Shown here piece by piece: positions 23,641 through 36,599 of a stretch of DNA of 64,000 bases. A model generated the notes under the pieces. It searched no databases. It was not told the origin of the DNA and worked only from the letters and a program-made list of their open reading frames with translations. How positions within the stretch are numbered: the stretch's first letter is position 1; the number at the start of each line of letters is the position of its first letter. Origin of the DNA: Planococcus citri (Eukaryota > Arthropoda > Insecta > Hemiptera > Pseudococcidae); contig NC_088680.1 in assembly GCF_950023065.1 (NCBI RefSeq), positions 21,192,559 to 21,256,558 on the forward strand, written 5' to 3'. The position numbers were made by a program, and so were the translations under genes.

Positions 23641-24079
23641 AATAAAAGGGATCGACATTCGGATCACCCAGTTTTCGAGTACACCACCGAAACGAATTCA
23701 ATCCTGGGGATTTTCAAGTCTCTTTGCTTATTCCGCGTCTCTGAAGAAGTCTGTAAATTGAAATTTTCTAGCTCGATAGGGAGGTTTTGTTCGTATCCTA
23801 TTGTTGAAGTTGAAGTTGGATTTTTTTTTGGTACTGTGTGATTGATTAGGTTGTTGGGAGAATCGAACAAAATCACCAAAAAAATTAGTGTACTCGTAAA
23901 AGATCATCTTTGGCTTTTTTTAAAAATTCATCTCTGAAGACGTGAAGAGCGAAAAAAATTGAGGGGATTTTAGAAACTTTGAGTTTATTTATTGCTGTGA
24001 GTTTGTTTATAATTTTGAATGAAAATCTGAAAGTGAAACTTGTTTCTTTAACTTCATAGTTTTCTTTCCATGAGGTGAG
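23641..24079. other. AT-rich sequence, no feature recognised
   Basis: Two antiparallel open frames overlap at 23596-23879 and a Lys/Phe-rich one lies at 23885-24088; none has a recognisable domain. The interval ends at the left terminus of the foldback element. Confidence 0.4.
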
Positions 24080-25470
24080 TGATTCCACGTCAATTCGACC
24101 AAGAAGTGGTTAGGGGGTCGGCTATTTTTCTGAAATTTTCCCTGCGGAAAGACCTTCCGAAGGGATGACCAATGGCGCAAATCGCAGCCCTCTAACCCTT
24201 TTTTAAAAGCTGCTAGGGGGTGTCAAAGTTTTCAGTAAACTTGAAATATCATCCATTTCAGCAGTGCATTACTCGATAATCGCGATACCTACCAAAATGG
24301 AACTTTTCCCAATAGTTAGAGGTTTTGAAAGGCTTTTTGGTGATATCATAAAAATCAGTGTTGCCACTTTTTTTCGTACGAAAAATTAGCTCGAAAAGTT
24401 TCAAAACGTAGTTTTCATATCGTTTCGTCTGTCAAAAATTCTGAAAAAAATATATTATGGATAACTTTTCATGCTGAACAACATTATTAAAAAATTGGGA
24501 TGGCATTGATTCGTAAATTCGATTTAAAAAAATTGAAAAATTGCGAAAAAATGCGATTTTTTGATTTAAAACATGAAAAAAAGTTTTGATTGGTGAAGTT
24601 GACTTTTTTGACCCCTATTTTTACGTATCCATTGAAAAAACCGAAAACTCCCTTTCACTCAATAAAATGAACTCATCACAAAAAAATCAAAATCCGAAAA
24701 AAATTCAATTTTCAATTCCAAACATCAAAAAAAGTTTAAATTCATGCAGTTGTCTTATTTTGACTTTTTTCTGACGTATTTCATGAAAAAGTTGATAAAA
24801 ATTACAATCATAGGAAAAAAATTTAAAATTTGTTCATTTTTTGAATCTTTTCAAATTTTGATTTTTTTGTGATGAGTTCATTTTATCGAGTGAAAGGGGG
24901 TTTTTCAACTTTTTCAACGGATACGTAAAAATAGAGGCCAAATGAGTCAACTTGACCAATCAGAACTTTTTTCATGTTTTAAATCAAAAAATCGCATTTT
25001 TTCGCAATTCTTCAATTTTTTTAAATCGATTTTACGGAATAATGCCATCCCAATTTTTTAATATGTTGTTCAGCATGAAAAGTTGTCCATAATATATTTT
25101 TCTCAGATTTTTTGAGAGTCGGGACGATATGAAAACTACGTTTTGAAACTTTTCGAGCTAATTTTTCGTACGAAAAAAAAGTGGCAACACTGATTTTTAT
25201 GATATCACCAAAAAGCCTCTCAAAACTTCTAACTGTTGGAAAAAGTTCCATTTTGGTAGGTATCGCGGTTATCGAGTTATCCACTGCTGAAATGGATGGT
25301 ATTTTATGTTCACTGAAAACTTTGACATCCCCTAGCAGCTTTTAAAAAAGGGCTAGAGGGCTCCGATTTGCGCCATTGGTCACCCCTTCAAAAGGTCGTT
25401 TCACAGGAAACATTTCACAAAAATCTCCGACCCCTCTTACCACTTCTTGTTCGAATTGACGTGGAATGAT
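24080..25470. mobile_element. 1.39-kb foldback element with arms of about 627 bp
   Basis: The left arm (24080-24706) and right arm (24843-25470) are reverse complements along their whole length at an estimated 88-90% identity, separated by about 136 bp. The termini are ATTCCACGTCAATTCGA and its complement. Shared internal words include TTTTCGTACGAAAAA, ATGATATCACCAAAAAGCC and TACGTATCC. The right end itself is a small near-palindrome, ACGTGGAATGATCCACGT. An open frame in the right arm (25021-25284, minus) has no recognisable domain, so the element looks non-autonomous. No clear target duplication is visible. A transcript across it would form a very long hairpin. Confidence 0.88.
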
Positions 25471-27240
25471 CCACGTGTTTTGTTATGATAAGCTGAATAA
25501 GAGATTATAAAATCGATCATTTTGGTAGGAAAAAGATGAACAGTTGGTTTCTGACTTGAAAATTCACTCGATTTGAAAAATTTGGCTCAAATTTGGTGAT
25601 CACTGCAGTACACTACATATGCGTATAGACTATAGAGAGTAGGTATATATTTTGCTGCTGTTCACGAATACTTTTCTCTCTTTTCTTCCACAAAAGTGTA
25701 GGTATGGTTTTTGTAATAAGGTTATGTCAAAACTAGTGTTAAATTAAAAATTACACCAGTATAACTAACTACATAGGCTGGGCGAAATAAATTAATATGT
25801 AAATTTGTATATACACGTCGACAAGTGGCATAAATAATATTTTGTACCGTAATACGCGTAGATTACATCGTGATTGCTGAACCGAGTACGTAGGTATATT
25901 TTTTTCGAAATTAAAAAATATTATGGTCGCGCACCACGAACGCAGCTCTCGGTATTAGGTCGCTTGTCATTATCGAGGGGTTTGTTGGACTGAAATGAGG
26001 TTTTACATGGCATGAAAAATGGTTCTAAAATTTAGGCACATGTGTGATATTGTACGAGTATAAAAATGTGTTCAGGAGTAGGAAGTATGTGGATTGAAAT
26101 TTTGGAAGAGGTTTTGTATGCGGTGTGTAGAGTTGAAATGAGGTTATGAAATTGACACGAGGTAGGGTCCAAAATAGGATATTCTGTTGATTGGAATTTT
26201 AATTCAGAATTCTGAACTTTGATCATTTTTCAGAATTTAAAGGGAATATTTGAAACATTGTGATGAAATGGGGTAAACAATTTTTTCGAAATACGTATTA
26301 TCATAATGATGGAGAAATTGATAAAAAATTCTTAGAATTTTGTGCTTTCACGAAAAATTTTTGAGTTCGAGAAAAGATCAACCTAACGTTAGAGTAAGAA
26401 TTGAAATTGATCAATAAATCAGAGAAATATAGAGAAAACTGGCATTTTTGTTTCAAAATCTTCTCAAAGGCTTTAAAATTCCATACAATTTTGTTGGATA
26501 TGCCTACAAAAAATGATAATTTATGAATTGAATAAAAAAAGATTCGAAAAGAAGATTTGCTTTTGAGGGTTAAAATGTGAAAAATTCTTGACCTTTGGGA
26601 AGGAAAAGGGAAGAAGAGAAGTTCCAATACGTCCTCAAGACTAATTGGCCCCCTGTTTCCACCCTGGCTACAAATTGGAGCCATCCTGAAAACAATTTCC
26701 AACAATTTAAGCCAAAAATCGAATCAAAATTTGCATTTTGTTTTCCATTCCGCGTAGCCTATTAATGTAAGTACCAATCTTCCAAAATCCTTTCATTCAA
26801 CCTGCTGGACACACCACGTACAAGTATACATGCAGGTATAATGTGTACGGTACAGTCGGAATATTATATTACTTTTTTAACAAACGTATATCCGCGTGTT
26901 ACTACAGCTCGTCAAAAGTGTTATATATGATTGGCGCCATACGATGATGAGAATTAAAAAATTTGGGCGTGTTTGCTTTTATCATTTGGTTGGCGGCGTT
27001 CTCATGTCTCATTTATTTTAACAACTTGCAACCTGCCTACTCCAGTTTATTTTCCGCAGTATACAGAGACCGACATCGACATGTACCATTCCCGGTTGTA
27101 CGAGAGCAATCTCCGCCACCTTCCTGCGATACAAATGATGATGTATTCTTGGAGACTTCGAGAATACTATATGTACGAGTATGTATGTAGATGTATGTAC
27201 ATACTAAAGTGCATGGTGCAGTAACTTTTTTTTTTTTTGG
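25471..27240. other. Mixed sequence with small CpG-bearing patches
   Basis: Patches at about 25600-25980 and 26800-27190 are unique-looking with some CpG. The rest is AT-rich. The open frame at 26963-27190 has a hydrophobic N terminus but starts at TTG and overlaps another open frame (26973-27224), so it is not called. The frame at 26301-26705 (minus, 134 codons) has no recognisable domain. Confidence 0.35.
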
Positions 27241-28289
27241 ACAATCTCGATGTTAGGTGGAGGATGTCCTAATTGGTAACTTTGGTCTACCTACCAAAGT
27301 CTGGACCAGATGCCTTCGATTGTTCAATTACGTATAAGTGAGAAGAAGTGGAATAGTTCAAAAAACCTGAATTCTTTTCTAATTCGGGATTTTGAAACAG
27401 CTTTGACAGCTGAATTCATGATTTTTCTCAATCTGAATCGTTAATTTTTCGAAGATTTTTCAACTCTATATTATTAAAAATGTAACTAGGTATGGGACGT
27501 TGAATTAGATTTTCCTGTCATGTATAAAAAAACAATTTCCTTTCACGTTTTGAATCAATAGAATACCTAACTTCCTCCTTTAAAAAAAAATTAGGGGTAG
27601 AATTTTCCAAAATTTTCAAAGTTTTTGAAAAGTATTCTGAAATTTTCAAATTTTTCAAAATTTAAATTTTCCAAAACTGTTCAATTTTTTCAAAATTGTC
27701 AATTTTTACTTATACAATTATTTTAGAATATTTTTAGTTGAATTTTTCAAAATTGTCAAAACTTTTAAAACTCACATTTTTTTAAATTGTCGAAATTTTT
27801 TTAATTGCCTTGGGATTTTATTTTGTAAATATTCATACAAATTTTTCTCAAAAATTTCAACCATATAAAAATTAATTCATATAAAAAAAGTTGTTTTAAT
27901 AGGTACCTACTTCTTTAATTATGAAATTTTAAAAGCTTTTGCCTTTGTTTCGTTCGGAACAATTTGCTTTCCTTTTCTAAAATTGAAATTTTACCTTTCG
28001 AGTCGAGTAGATGATTGCAATTCGCCATTAAAATTTCTGAAATGTCAAATGTGCCTCTCATAAACATTTTTCTGATACTCGGAAATTCCTGGATTAGTCA
28101 GTTGAGAATTTTCTGATTTCCTCCCTCTCCACCCCACCCCCTCTTCCAATTGAACTATTTCTTTGCCATGTCCCTTATTTTCTTTTTCAAGCACATCGAG
28201 GGAAAAAATATTTATAATAGCAATGAGTGAATAATTTGCGATTAAGTGTACCTATACCTACACTACTTTATTCTATTCATAACTGGCTA
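27241..28289. repeat. T-rich degenerate sequence
   Basis: From about 27600 to 27860 the words TTTTCAAAATT and TTTTTCAAATTTT repeat loosely, giving a low-complexity, satellite-like stretch. C-rich text (CCTCCCTCTCCACCCCACCC) lies near 28120. No gene seen. Confidence 0.45.
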
Positions 28290-29535
28290 CAGTACATTTT
28301 CAAAGTTACGTTAAAAAGCCCTGCCTTTTGGTAAAACTTTTCAATTCTCGCTCTCTGCCAAAATAGCAAAAGAAATTTACCTTTCATAGTCAAAATTGCC
28401 AAATAGTCTCATTTCTTGCTATAGAAGTTGCCGTTTTTTCACAAAAAAATTTCGAAAAGTCATGATTTTTACAAATTACTCGAGAGTCCCGGTTTTTCGC
28501 AAAAAAAAATGCTGAAAGTTTCCCTTTTTAACCAAAAAATTGGAAAATATTCTCTCATTTTCAATAAAAGTTGTGAAAAAGTATCATTTTTTTGTTAATA
28601 ATTGCCAAAAAGGTTTTGCTTTTTGCTTAAATTGTCAGCCTTATTTTTGGATAAAAATTGCTAAAAATTCACTTGGTTTTTTGTTTTTTCCCCTTAAAAT
28701 TGTCAAAAATTACAAAAAAGTGTCGTTCTTCTGCTTAAAAAATTCAAAAAAAGGCTTACTCTTCGCATCGGGGAAAAAATACGAAAAAATTAATTTTTTT
28801 TATCAATAATTTCTTGCTGATTTTTTCCTTTCAATTGTCAAATTTTTTCTTTTTAAAAAAATTCACGCAACTGCTAAAAAATTTTACTTCCGTTTTTTTT
28901 TTTTTTTTTTTTTTTGAAAATTATTTAGTACTTAATTAGGTATAGTCTCTTTTTTTTGCCAGAAATTTCCAAAAAGTAGATTGTCAATTTTTACCAATAA
29001 TTCCTCAGAAAGTCTCACTTTTTTCTAAAAATTGCACAAAGTCATGCTTTTTGCCAAGAATTGTAAAAAATCCTCGCTTTATAATAAAATTGCTAAAAAT
29101 CGTTGTTCTTTCAAAAAATTCCAAAAAGTTTCTTTTTTTCAAAAATTGTTCAAATAAATATATGTTGTTTTTTTGCTAAAAACTGTCAAAACCCCCTTTT
29201 TTGGTTAGAATTGCCATGGGCTCGCTTTATTTCTTCTATTTTTTTTTTGACAGAAATTTCAAAAGTTTTCACCTTGTTGCCAAAAAATGCATTTTTGCAT
29301 TGCCGCCAAAAATTATCTAAAAATCTAGATGCAAATGTCAAAATAGTTCAACCTTTTAAAATCAAAAACTAGAACATTACAAATATTTCAATTTGAATGT
29401 TCTGGCCTCCCCTCCCCCCATCAAAATGGTTTGATTGAGTTTTGTCAGTGTCATCATCAAAAGTTTTATTTTATGACGTCCGGCATCTTGGCCTTTAACG
29501 TCTTTGGTTACTTTTTCGTGCTTTTTATAGCCACT
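28290..29535. repeat. Family A repeat, copy 4
   Basis: The array opens with AGTTACGTTAAAAAGCCC near 28302, continues with GCCAAAAATT / AGTCTCACTTTTTT units, and closes with the 3' module: CTAGAACATTACAAATATTT near 29370, TTTGAATGTTCTGG near 29391 and TTGGTTACTTTTTCGTGC near 29505. A run of 23 T lies inside at 28893-28915. Borders agree with the other copies, which supports a single repeat family. Confidence 0.65.
28893..28915. repeat. Homopolymer run of 23 T
   Basis: An uninterrupted T run inside family A copy 4. It could mark an old retroposed poly(A) tail on the minus strand or simple slippage. Confidence 0.95.
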
Positions 29536-29538
29536 AAA

Positions 29539-29568
29539 ATTATTATTATTATTATTATTATTATTATT
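29539..29568. repeat. (TTA)n microsatellite
   Basis: About ten uninterrupted TTA units lie immediately after the end of family A copy 4. Confidence 0.95.
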
Positions 29569-29569
29569 T

Positions 29570-32270
29570 TTTGTTGAAGAAATGGAGTACGAGCCCTATA
29601 TACCTATAGGTTGCTTAGTCAGGACTCAGAACTGACTGAAAAAGTACAGAAAACTGGCCATCTAAAAAAGCTCGTTAAAATAGAGACACTTGCTTCATTT
29701 TTATGGACGCCCTCGACTTGAAGTACAATGTAACACATACCTACCTATTATACCCTACACCTATTTCACTTGTGTATCGATGTGGACCATGCTGGCAAAA
29801 AAAAATAATACATAACCAAATGGCTGTACAACGACAGACTGGCGCGAATGTATACTGGTAAAGCGGCGAGCTACAGGTTGTAATTACACAAGAGCTTATG
29901 TATATGTACACAGGTATATAGTGCCATGAAGGTATACATGGGCTGGGACAGTGCCAATATAATACGAGAGGGTATAATTGAGAGAGATAGAGAAGACGGA
30001 GCGAGCCAGGGGCAAAGGGAACACGTAGCTCAATTATATTTAATGTTCCAATTACTTTGGTCTAGTGAACACAAATCTCAACAAGTAATAAAGTTTTGAA
30101 ATATTATCGCAGACTGTCCAACATACACATATAAGAGTGTACCCACACCTACATACTATCCATACCAGATAGTACACTGGTACCTATATGTAATGTCGTA
30201 TTAGGTGTACGATTTTCTTCTCATTTTTCCTATGCTCAAGTCAGGCTGGGCTAGTCTGGTCCCATCATCAGGCAGATATACGAGTATGCCAAAAAGTACG
30301 ACCATAATGAAAAATTTATACACTTATCGTGCCACGAGAAGTGGGCATCTCTCAGGTAGGCGGGAAGTTGTGTATTATTAATGGCATTTGCACGGCGACC
30401 AAGACAGTGAATTTCGCTGTAAAAGAATTCATCGGGCTTGGAGTTTTATCCGCGCACGTTTCACGTATATTAGTAGGTATATGAGACGCCATTTAATATG
30501 CAAAAGTTGGAAAATCTGAGTTGAAATATGACACGTATCAATTACATCGGTGACAGCAGCCGAGACTGTGGGGTGAGCCGAAGGGTAGACATATAAAATT
30601 CATGAGCGCCCACCGCACTCGCACGGCCGCTGTAGGAGGAAGCACAGCTCAAATCGTTACAACTTATATGTCGTCTATTTAATCGCACGAAATGTTAAAT
30701 AATTCACAATGTACGTCGACTGATCGATAATACATGTTAATTCGAAAAGTACCTCGAGTGCGGTGTTCGTCCACGTACACCCCCCCCCTCTCTGCAGCGG
30801 TGATGGCAAATCCCTCAAAATAACGTTATTCGACTCGCGATGGTGTAGGTTTTTAGCAACCATTGTTATTCGCTTTGGACAAGAAAATGGCTCGTATACG
30901 TGTATTATACTATGTATTGGAGAGCTTATATAGGTTTACTTTCTTCAACGACAATGACACGTATAATATTATTATGTGCGTATGTAATGTATGTGGAAGA
31001 AGAATACATATACGAGTACATTGAAGACGAACGAAGAAGATGGGTGCGCGAGAAACTGTACAAGACTACAGAGAAAGACATAGACCACGAGCATTGTACC
31101 ATGTACGAGTACTAGAACGATGGATGGATATTCGCATCATAATACATATAGATGGATAGGTGTGTTTGTATGCGCGTATAGGTACCTATATGTGAAGATG
31201 AGAGGTGATGGGAAGGGTTAGGTACATGAAGGTACATTCATAGTACACGATATAGGACATGAGCCAAGAACAAATTACGCTTGGATGCATAACAAGTTAC
31301 ACGCAGCTAGGCCAGGGTTGGTGGCGAAGAGGAGAAGGTGACCACAGCCAGCGATGAGGACGACTGCGACGACGCCGATGGTAGCAGAGCAGCGAAAAAT
31401 ACACACATAGGACGCGGTAACGGGATGCGGATAATGTCATTATATTGTATCTGCTGCTGCACCGCTGCTGATGCGATGTACTTATTAATCATTAAGCCTA
31501 TAACAATATACACAAACATAGGGAATAGAATAGAGATATAGACAGAGCATATCAGTATGTGTGCTACGAGTCCATGAACTGAAACAACAACAACAATAAC
31601 GCATCCAGAGATCGCACACGGTGTATAATTGTAGAAAACATGGGCGTAACAGAATCTCCAACTGCAGTTAGAGCGATATGCCACAGCACCGTATTTAAAA
31701 TCGAATATCGTACGGTTGGCGCGACAGTCGCCATTTTATTCTGGACTACAGCGTGATAAATTCACGTGTAACGACAACCCAACTCCAACAGGCAACAGCG
31801 ACGCTGGGACATGATGTAAATCGAACGCACGACTGGTCTTCGAGAGAAGTCTGTGTGGATATTGAAATCTAGTCTATGGCCTATACTATACGTAGGTCTG
31901 AAAGTTTGTAGAGGTGCTTGCCTAGGTTTACCTATACCTACCTTATAATAGCATAAATAGTCGCAGCAAAGCCGTGTCTTGTGCGATGTCTATAAACAAG
32001 ACGTCGTATAACGATATCGATAAATCATGGAAGAGTTAACTCGTACCTAGTAATTTTGTAGTACCATAGTACATATATACTGTATGTCGGTATTTTATCA
32101 TCCTACTAAGCGCCGCCAGCCAGCTTCAACCTAGTTATGGAATCGTCGAGTATACCTATATAGACTAGAAGCAGGTGACAGATTGTATGATATATCTTGA
32201 ATGAGATAAGTAAGAGTAGGTATACTGGACTCACTCGAGCATCCTACCTGGAGACCTGTACGTGTGTTGA
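29570..32270. promoter_or_regulatory. Large CpG-bearing, repeat-poor island
   Basis: About 2.7 kb of unique-looking DNA with many CpG and TACCTA words. The segment at 30340-30640 is the least AT-rich, with GCGACCAAGACAGTGAATTTCG and CCGCGCACGTTTCACG, a TAATATGCAAA word close to a POU octamer, and CCACCGCACTCGCACGGCCGC. A C-rich run lies at 30780-30788. Open frames at 31307-31684 and 31338-31541 overlap on opposite strands and lack domains. A regulatory function is inferred only. Confidence 0.35.
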
Positions 32271-33052
32271 AAATCTCTAAAGCATGCAGTTTTGAAATTT
32301 TTCTTCGTCTCGAATGTGGAAAAATAATTAATTCGCGAATAAGACGTACTCGTTATACGTGTGTTTTTATGCAGATCTATTTGTACAGTGTGTCCCTAAA
32401 GTGCTATGGAAAATAGATAATGGTTTCTGAATATTGTTAATGTAGTTGAGGTGATTTGGTAAATGGGCCAGTTTGTGAAAATCACAAATTGTAATTTTTT
32501 CAAGGAATTTAGAAAGAAATAAATTACGTTCAGTAGCCTAATATGGGCCACAAACCATTCCCCGATGATTTGCAGTGCTTTCTGGTGGGAAAAAAAGTAA
32601 GATGAATGTCTTGTAACAGAGAAAACATTTGTGCAAAACAATTTCATCTTGGACGAAAAAACCCAAAAAAATTGAAAAAACTGAAATTAAAGTGTGAAAA
32701 GATGTTTATGAGTTTCGTGTTTTGCTCGGATTTTTTCTATAGGTACCTAAAGGTACGTAGACGTTCTTGAGTAAATGATTCACCATTTTCAAGCTCAGTT
32801 AATGCAGTAGAATTTCTACAAATTTCCTTAATATGGACCACAGCTGCATTTGTGAATTGGAGTGCAGAAATTTTGACATTTTTCGAGTTGATTTGTGAGG
32901 AAACAAAAATTTGAAGAAAAAAATATATCCTAAATAAAAAGAAATCCGGTGATTTGAAAAGGTCAGAGCCATGTAAATTTTCTTTCACTGAAGATAAAAT
33001 CCATTCGTGCTTTTGGTGAGGTGAAGGTGGCTACCATCTGAGCTCATTTAGG
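32271..33052. other. AT-rich sequence, no feature recognised
   Basis: Open frames on minus at 32396-32647 and 32737-32988 have no recognisable domain. No repeat boundary is visible until the terminal repeat at 33053. Confidence 0.4.
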
Positions 33053-34194
33053 TAGGGTTGGGCAAAAGACTTTTTTTCAACTTCAACTCTGTGTGAACTC
33101 TTCGTTTGATTCTTTTCAAAATTGAATTGAAAAGAACGTTGATGAATCACAGTCTTTTTTCGAAAAGTTTGGTCAAACTCCTTGAACTCCTCTCAATTCT
33201 TTTTTCAAAGGTATAGTTACCTATTTCATATTTTTGCATTTGATCATCAGAAAAATACTTATTCAACTCAGCAAATGGATTTCGAAAATTTCCAATCGAG
33301 AAGTTGAATCAAATAATTGTGCTATAGGTATGATTTTTGAAAAAAAATAAATGAATAATGAATTCAATTCGTCACTTTTTTTGGAAATCGAGGATTCCCT
33401 CAATTTCCTTAAAATATTTTGTTCTTCTTCAAAGCCAAATCACCTAGAAAATTTTCCAAATTCTTTCTTAAAAATTTTTTGGGACTCATTAACTATAAGG
33501 AAAAATTGAACGCATTATTTTTTTTTGACAATTTCGACTGCTCATTTCGGGCCATATTGTAGGAGTTTCAGGTTTCAAAAATTTCATTAAGAATTTTAAA
33601 TTAGGCTACTTAATTAGTAAAAATTGATAAACACTGATATTTTTTAAAAATTTTGACAAAAAGGAAAATTCTCATGTCTTTAAGTTGCAAAAAATTTCCA
33701 TTCTGGATAAAATAAAAATTTGTGTAGAGAGCAGTCGTAAAAATTTTGAAAATTTATTCATTTCATTTTGGAATTCGAAGTGAAAAATGAGATGTAGGTA
33801 AGCATCTCTTTTCAGTGTAGGCTAAGAGTTTGGAATTTTCAGAATCAAATTCCAAAAATTCTTAAGTGAAAATTTTTCCTAATCAGTATAGCCAAAGTTG
33901 TCAAAAAAAAAAAATTCAAAAATTCAAATTTTCTTTTTCAATCGTTTAAACTTCATTGAGAGCGTCGAGCGTCAACAGTTTTGAATTTATTTTCGAATTC
34001 GATGACTCTTTTTTTAGATGATGCTTCACAGTAGGGTTAAGAAATGCATTTGTATGCTATGAAATTGGGCAAAAGAGTTGAAAAATGAATCTAACTCTTT
34101 AAAAAAGTCATCAGTTTCGAGTTTGATTCTTTTTTAAAAGAGTTGAATTGACAGAAGAGCCAATTCCTTTTCAAAAAGATTTTACCCAACCCTG
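33053..34194. mobile_element. Candidate hAT-type non-autonomous element
   Basis: The left end begins TAGGGTTGGGCAAAAGACTT. The right end, read on minus, begins CAGGGTTGGGTAAAATCTTT, giving diverged terminal inverted repeats of about 20 bp. Subterminal phrases such as TTCAACTC and TTTGATTC/GAATCAAACTC also recur in opposite orientation. The CAGGGTTGGGC-type end is common among hAT elements. The interior is AT-rich with no transposase. Flanking octamers do not match cleanly, so the target duplication is unproven. Confidence 0.5.
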
Positions 34195-35030
34195 CATAAA
34201 TTCTAAGCAAAAAATGAACATTATTTGTCTGTTTGATTTTTTCATGCCTTGAATTTGAAAAGAATAAAGAATTGGAAGCAAAGTAAAAGTTTCAAAAAAT
34301 TATGTTTTCATCCCCACCAATAAATTTTATTCCTCTTCGGTGATAGATTTTTCAAAAATAGGTTCCAAAAAATGCTGATTTTCTACGATTTTACGAATGT
34401 GCTCGATTTCTGTCATAATTCTTTTTGAAAATTCTTGATAAAGATGGAAATGAAAAAAAATTTTTAAAAAGTTTTCACCACATTAAGTGTGATTTATTTG
34501 CTGGTCTGCATTTTAAAATTAAAAATTCTCATGCAATTAAAATAGTAAAAGAAAAGTTCCATCTACTTCAAAGTAACCTGGGAGGCATCCCAATCGGCTA
34601 AGAAATTTTAAATTGAAGCTAAATCAAAAAATTATGCAAAAATACATATTCAGCTAAAATTTCAAGTGCTGAAGTGCATTTTTCGATTTTTGATGAATTT
34701 TTGAATATCACATTTGAGCAAAAAAAAAATGACGTAGAAAGCTGAAATTTGCTATGTGCCTTATTTTTGACTACTGGAATCAATTGGAATTGGTTTTGAA
34801 CTCTAATTTCGACATACTGAGGCGATTTGGGGCGTTTCTAAACAGTTCTGGAGCCTTCGGCCTCATTTCAAAAATTCTAGATTTTTAAAAAACGCTATTA
34901 GAACCGTTCAAATTAAATTTTATTACAAATTAACGCGATTTGTACTCTTTAGAGACCCATTGTGAATTCATGGAACCATACTTTTGACACCTCCGTTGAA
35001 AATATCGTTGCTCAAATCATCTCATAATTT
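34195..35030. repeat. Repeat-derived AT-rich DNA
   Basis: This is diverged interspersed sequence. The phrase ACAGTTCTGGAGCCTTC near 34840 resembles, in reverse, GGAGGCTCCTAAACGG near 51484, which suggests two remnants of one family. No gene seen. Confidence 0.4.
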
Positions 35031-36100
35031 TTTCGTGACTTTTGGAGCATACTGTACTACCCATAAACCTACATCATATTACCTTTATACAGACATCGAT
35101 TGCGTCAATATTCAATACCGCGTAACGTAATTAACTAATGAACTGTTACAACTTGCTCTATGATCCTGGCACGATATCCATAAGTAATCCGAACTCGATC
35201 ACGAATTAAACTCCAGAGCACGACCGACGATGGCTTTATAGGAGAAAAAAAATCAGAATTTAGCTCCCTTTTGCGCAACTGTACCTATCTGTCTGTTGGT
35301 ATACCACATGAAAACTCAATCCAAGCTGTTGTATCATTTTTGTTGTCATTGAATGTTGAATTCAGACATCTCAGAGATAAGACATCGACATCAAAAATAA
35401 TGCACAGCACAGGTAGACCATAAGAAGGTAAAAGGTGTCCTATGTTTAGATTAGAATAAGCACTAGGTGAGTACTTAATACTTCGAAAAGCTGTAGTGTA
35501 GCCTACCTTATAGTACGTTGGGCTTGGTGCTCTATCAGCAGTTATCGTGTTATGCAAAATTCTTGTTAGCTTGTTATTGTTCTTTGGCGTATTTTGTGAA
35601 AGTGTTGATGCGGAATGGTGATAAAACTTGAAAACTTTAAAACGCTATGTTGCGTTCGTAGATCTACTACTCGTAGCTAGGTAGTAGGTACACCTATAGT
35701 GAGTTTTCAGGTCATTTTACGAGCAGCCCGGGCCGAGCTGCGAGCCTTTGTTGAATTTTGAATTGCAGTTTAGATTTATGCCGACGCTACCGAGCCACAT
35801 CGCGCCTGATTGAATGTAGCGATTGTACAATACAATGATGGGAGAATTATTTCACCATGTACTATACGAGCTTCCCTTCGTTGAACCATTTCGCAACGAT
35901 GATGAGATCTTTCTTATCGAAAATTGTCGGAGGCTTCCTGTTTTGTGCGTCGATTTGATAGATCGCTGTACCTTGCCCAATTGCCCATATAGCCTCTCCA
36001 AAAGAGGCGAAATTGCGGAATCAACACTGAAAATTTCTCTCCCTGACAACTTCCAACCAAATTTTTTTAAACAAGGGATATTAGAAGCTACCTAAAGTTT
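35031..36100. promoter_or_regulatory. Repeat-poor, CpG-bearing island
   Basis: Unique-looking sequence includes GAGCAGCCCGGGCCGAGCTG near 35720 and CCGACGCTACCGAGCC near 35780. Overlapping open frames on both strands at 35823-36095 and 35852-36049 have no recognisable domain; the first starts ATG but lacks splice or polyadenylation context. Not called as a gene. Confidence 0.3.
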
Positions 36101-36599
36101 AAGAATTTATTTTAGTGGTGGAAGACCTTCAGAATTAAAAAAATCTGATTTTATTAACAATTTTTTCCAACCAAAAATGGTCAATTTTGTAGGTCAACAA
36201 TTTTTTTTCTTGCTATAATTTATCATAAAAGAGCTGAACTGCCTCATTTTGACACGAATTCAGCCCAAAGTCAATTTTTTCAATTTTTGATAATTTTGTT
36301 TTAAAAATTTATTCGAGTCTTTTTGAGAATCTCTGCCCACCCCCTCCTATCACCCCTTCGAGCCAAAATTCATGTCTCTAGACTGGCTCGAGTTGGGTTC
36401 AGGCCAATAATGAAGTTTTTTGCAACAAAATTTTGGAAACAGATCACTTCACTCAGAAAAAAAAGCTAGATACCAAAGATGCTTTTTACGATCACCTTTA
36501 GCTGAAATTTTCTTAAATTCCTCTATCACAGAAATCTGAAATAAAATACTCAATTTCTGAATCTTTCAACTTCCTATTAATCATCTAAACTGACCACAC
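36101..36599. repeat. Repeat-derived AT-rich DNA
   Basis: AT-rich diverged sequence contains a pyrimidine block (CCCACCCCCTCC near 36338). Nothing else is visible. Confidence 0.4.

Noticed and set aside
25021..25284. Minus open frame of 87 codons inside the foldback arm
   Set aside because: The other arm carries the same sequence broken by substitutions, and no transposase motif is visible.
26963..27190. Open frame with a hydrophobic, signal-like start
   Set aside because: It begins at TTG, overlaps another open frame and has no downstream domain.
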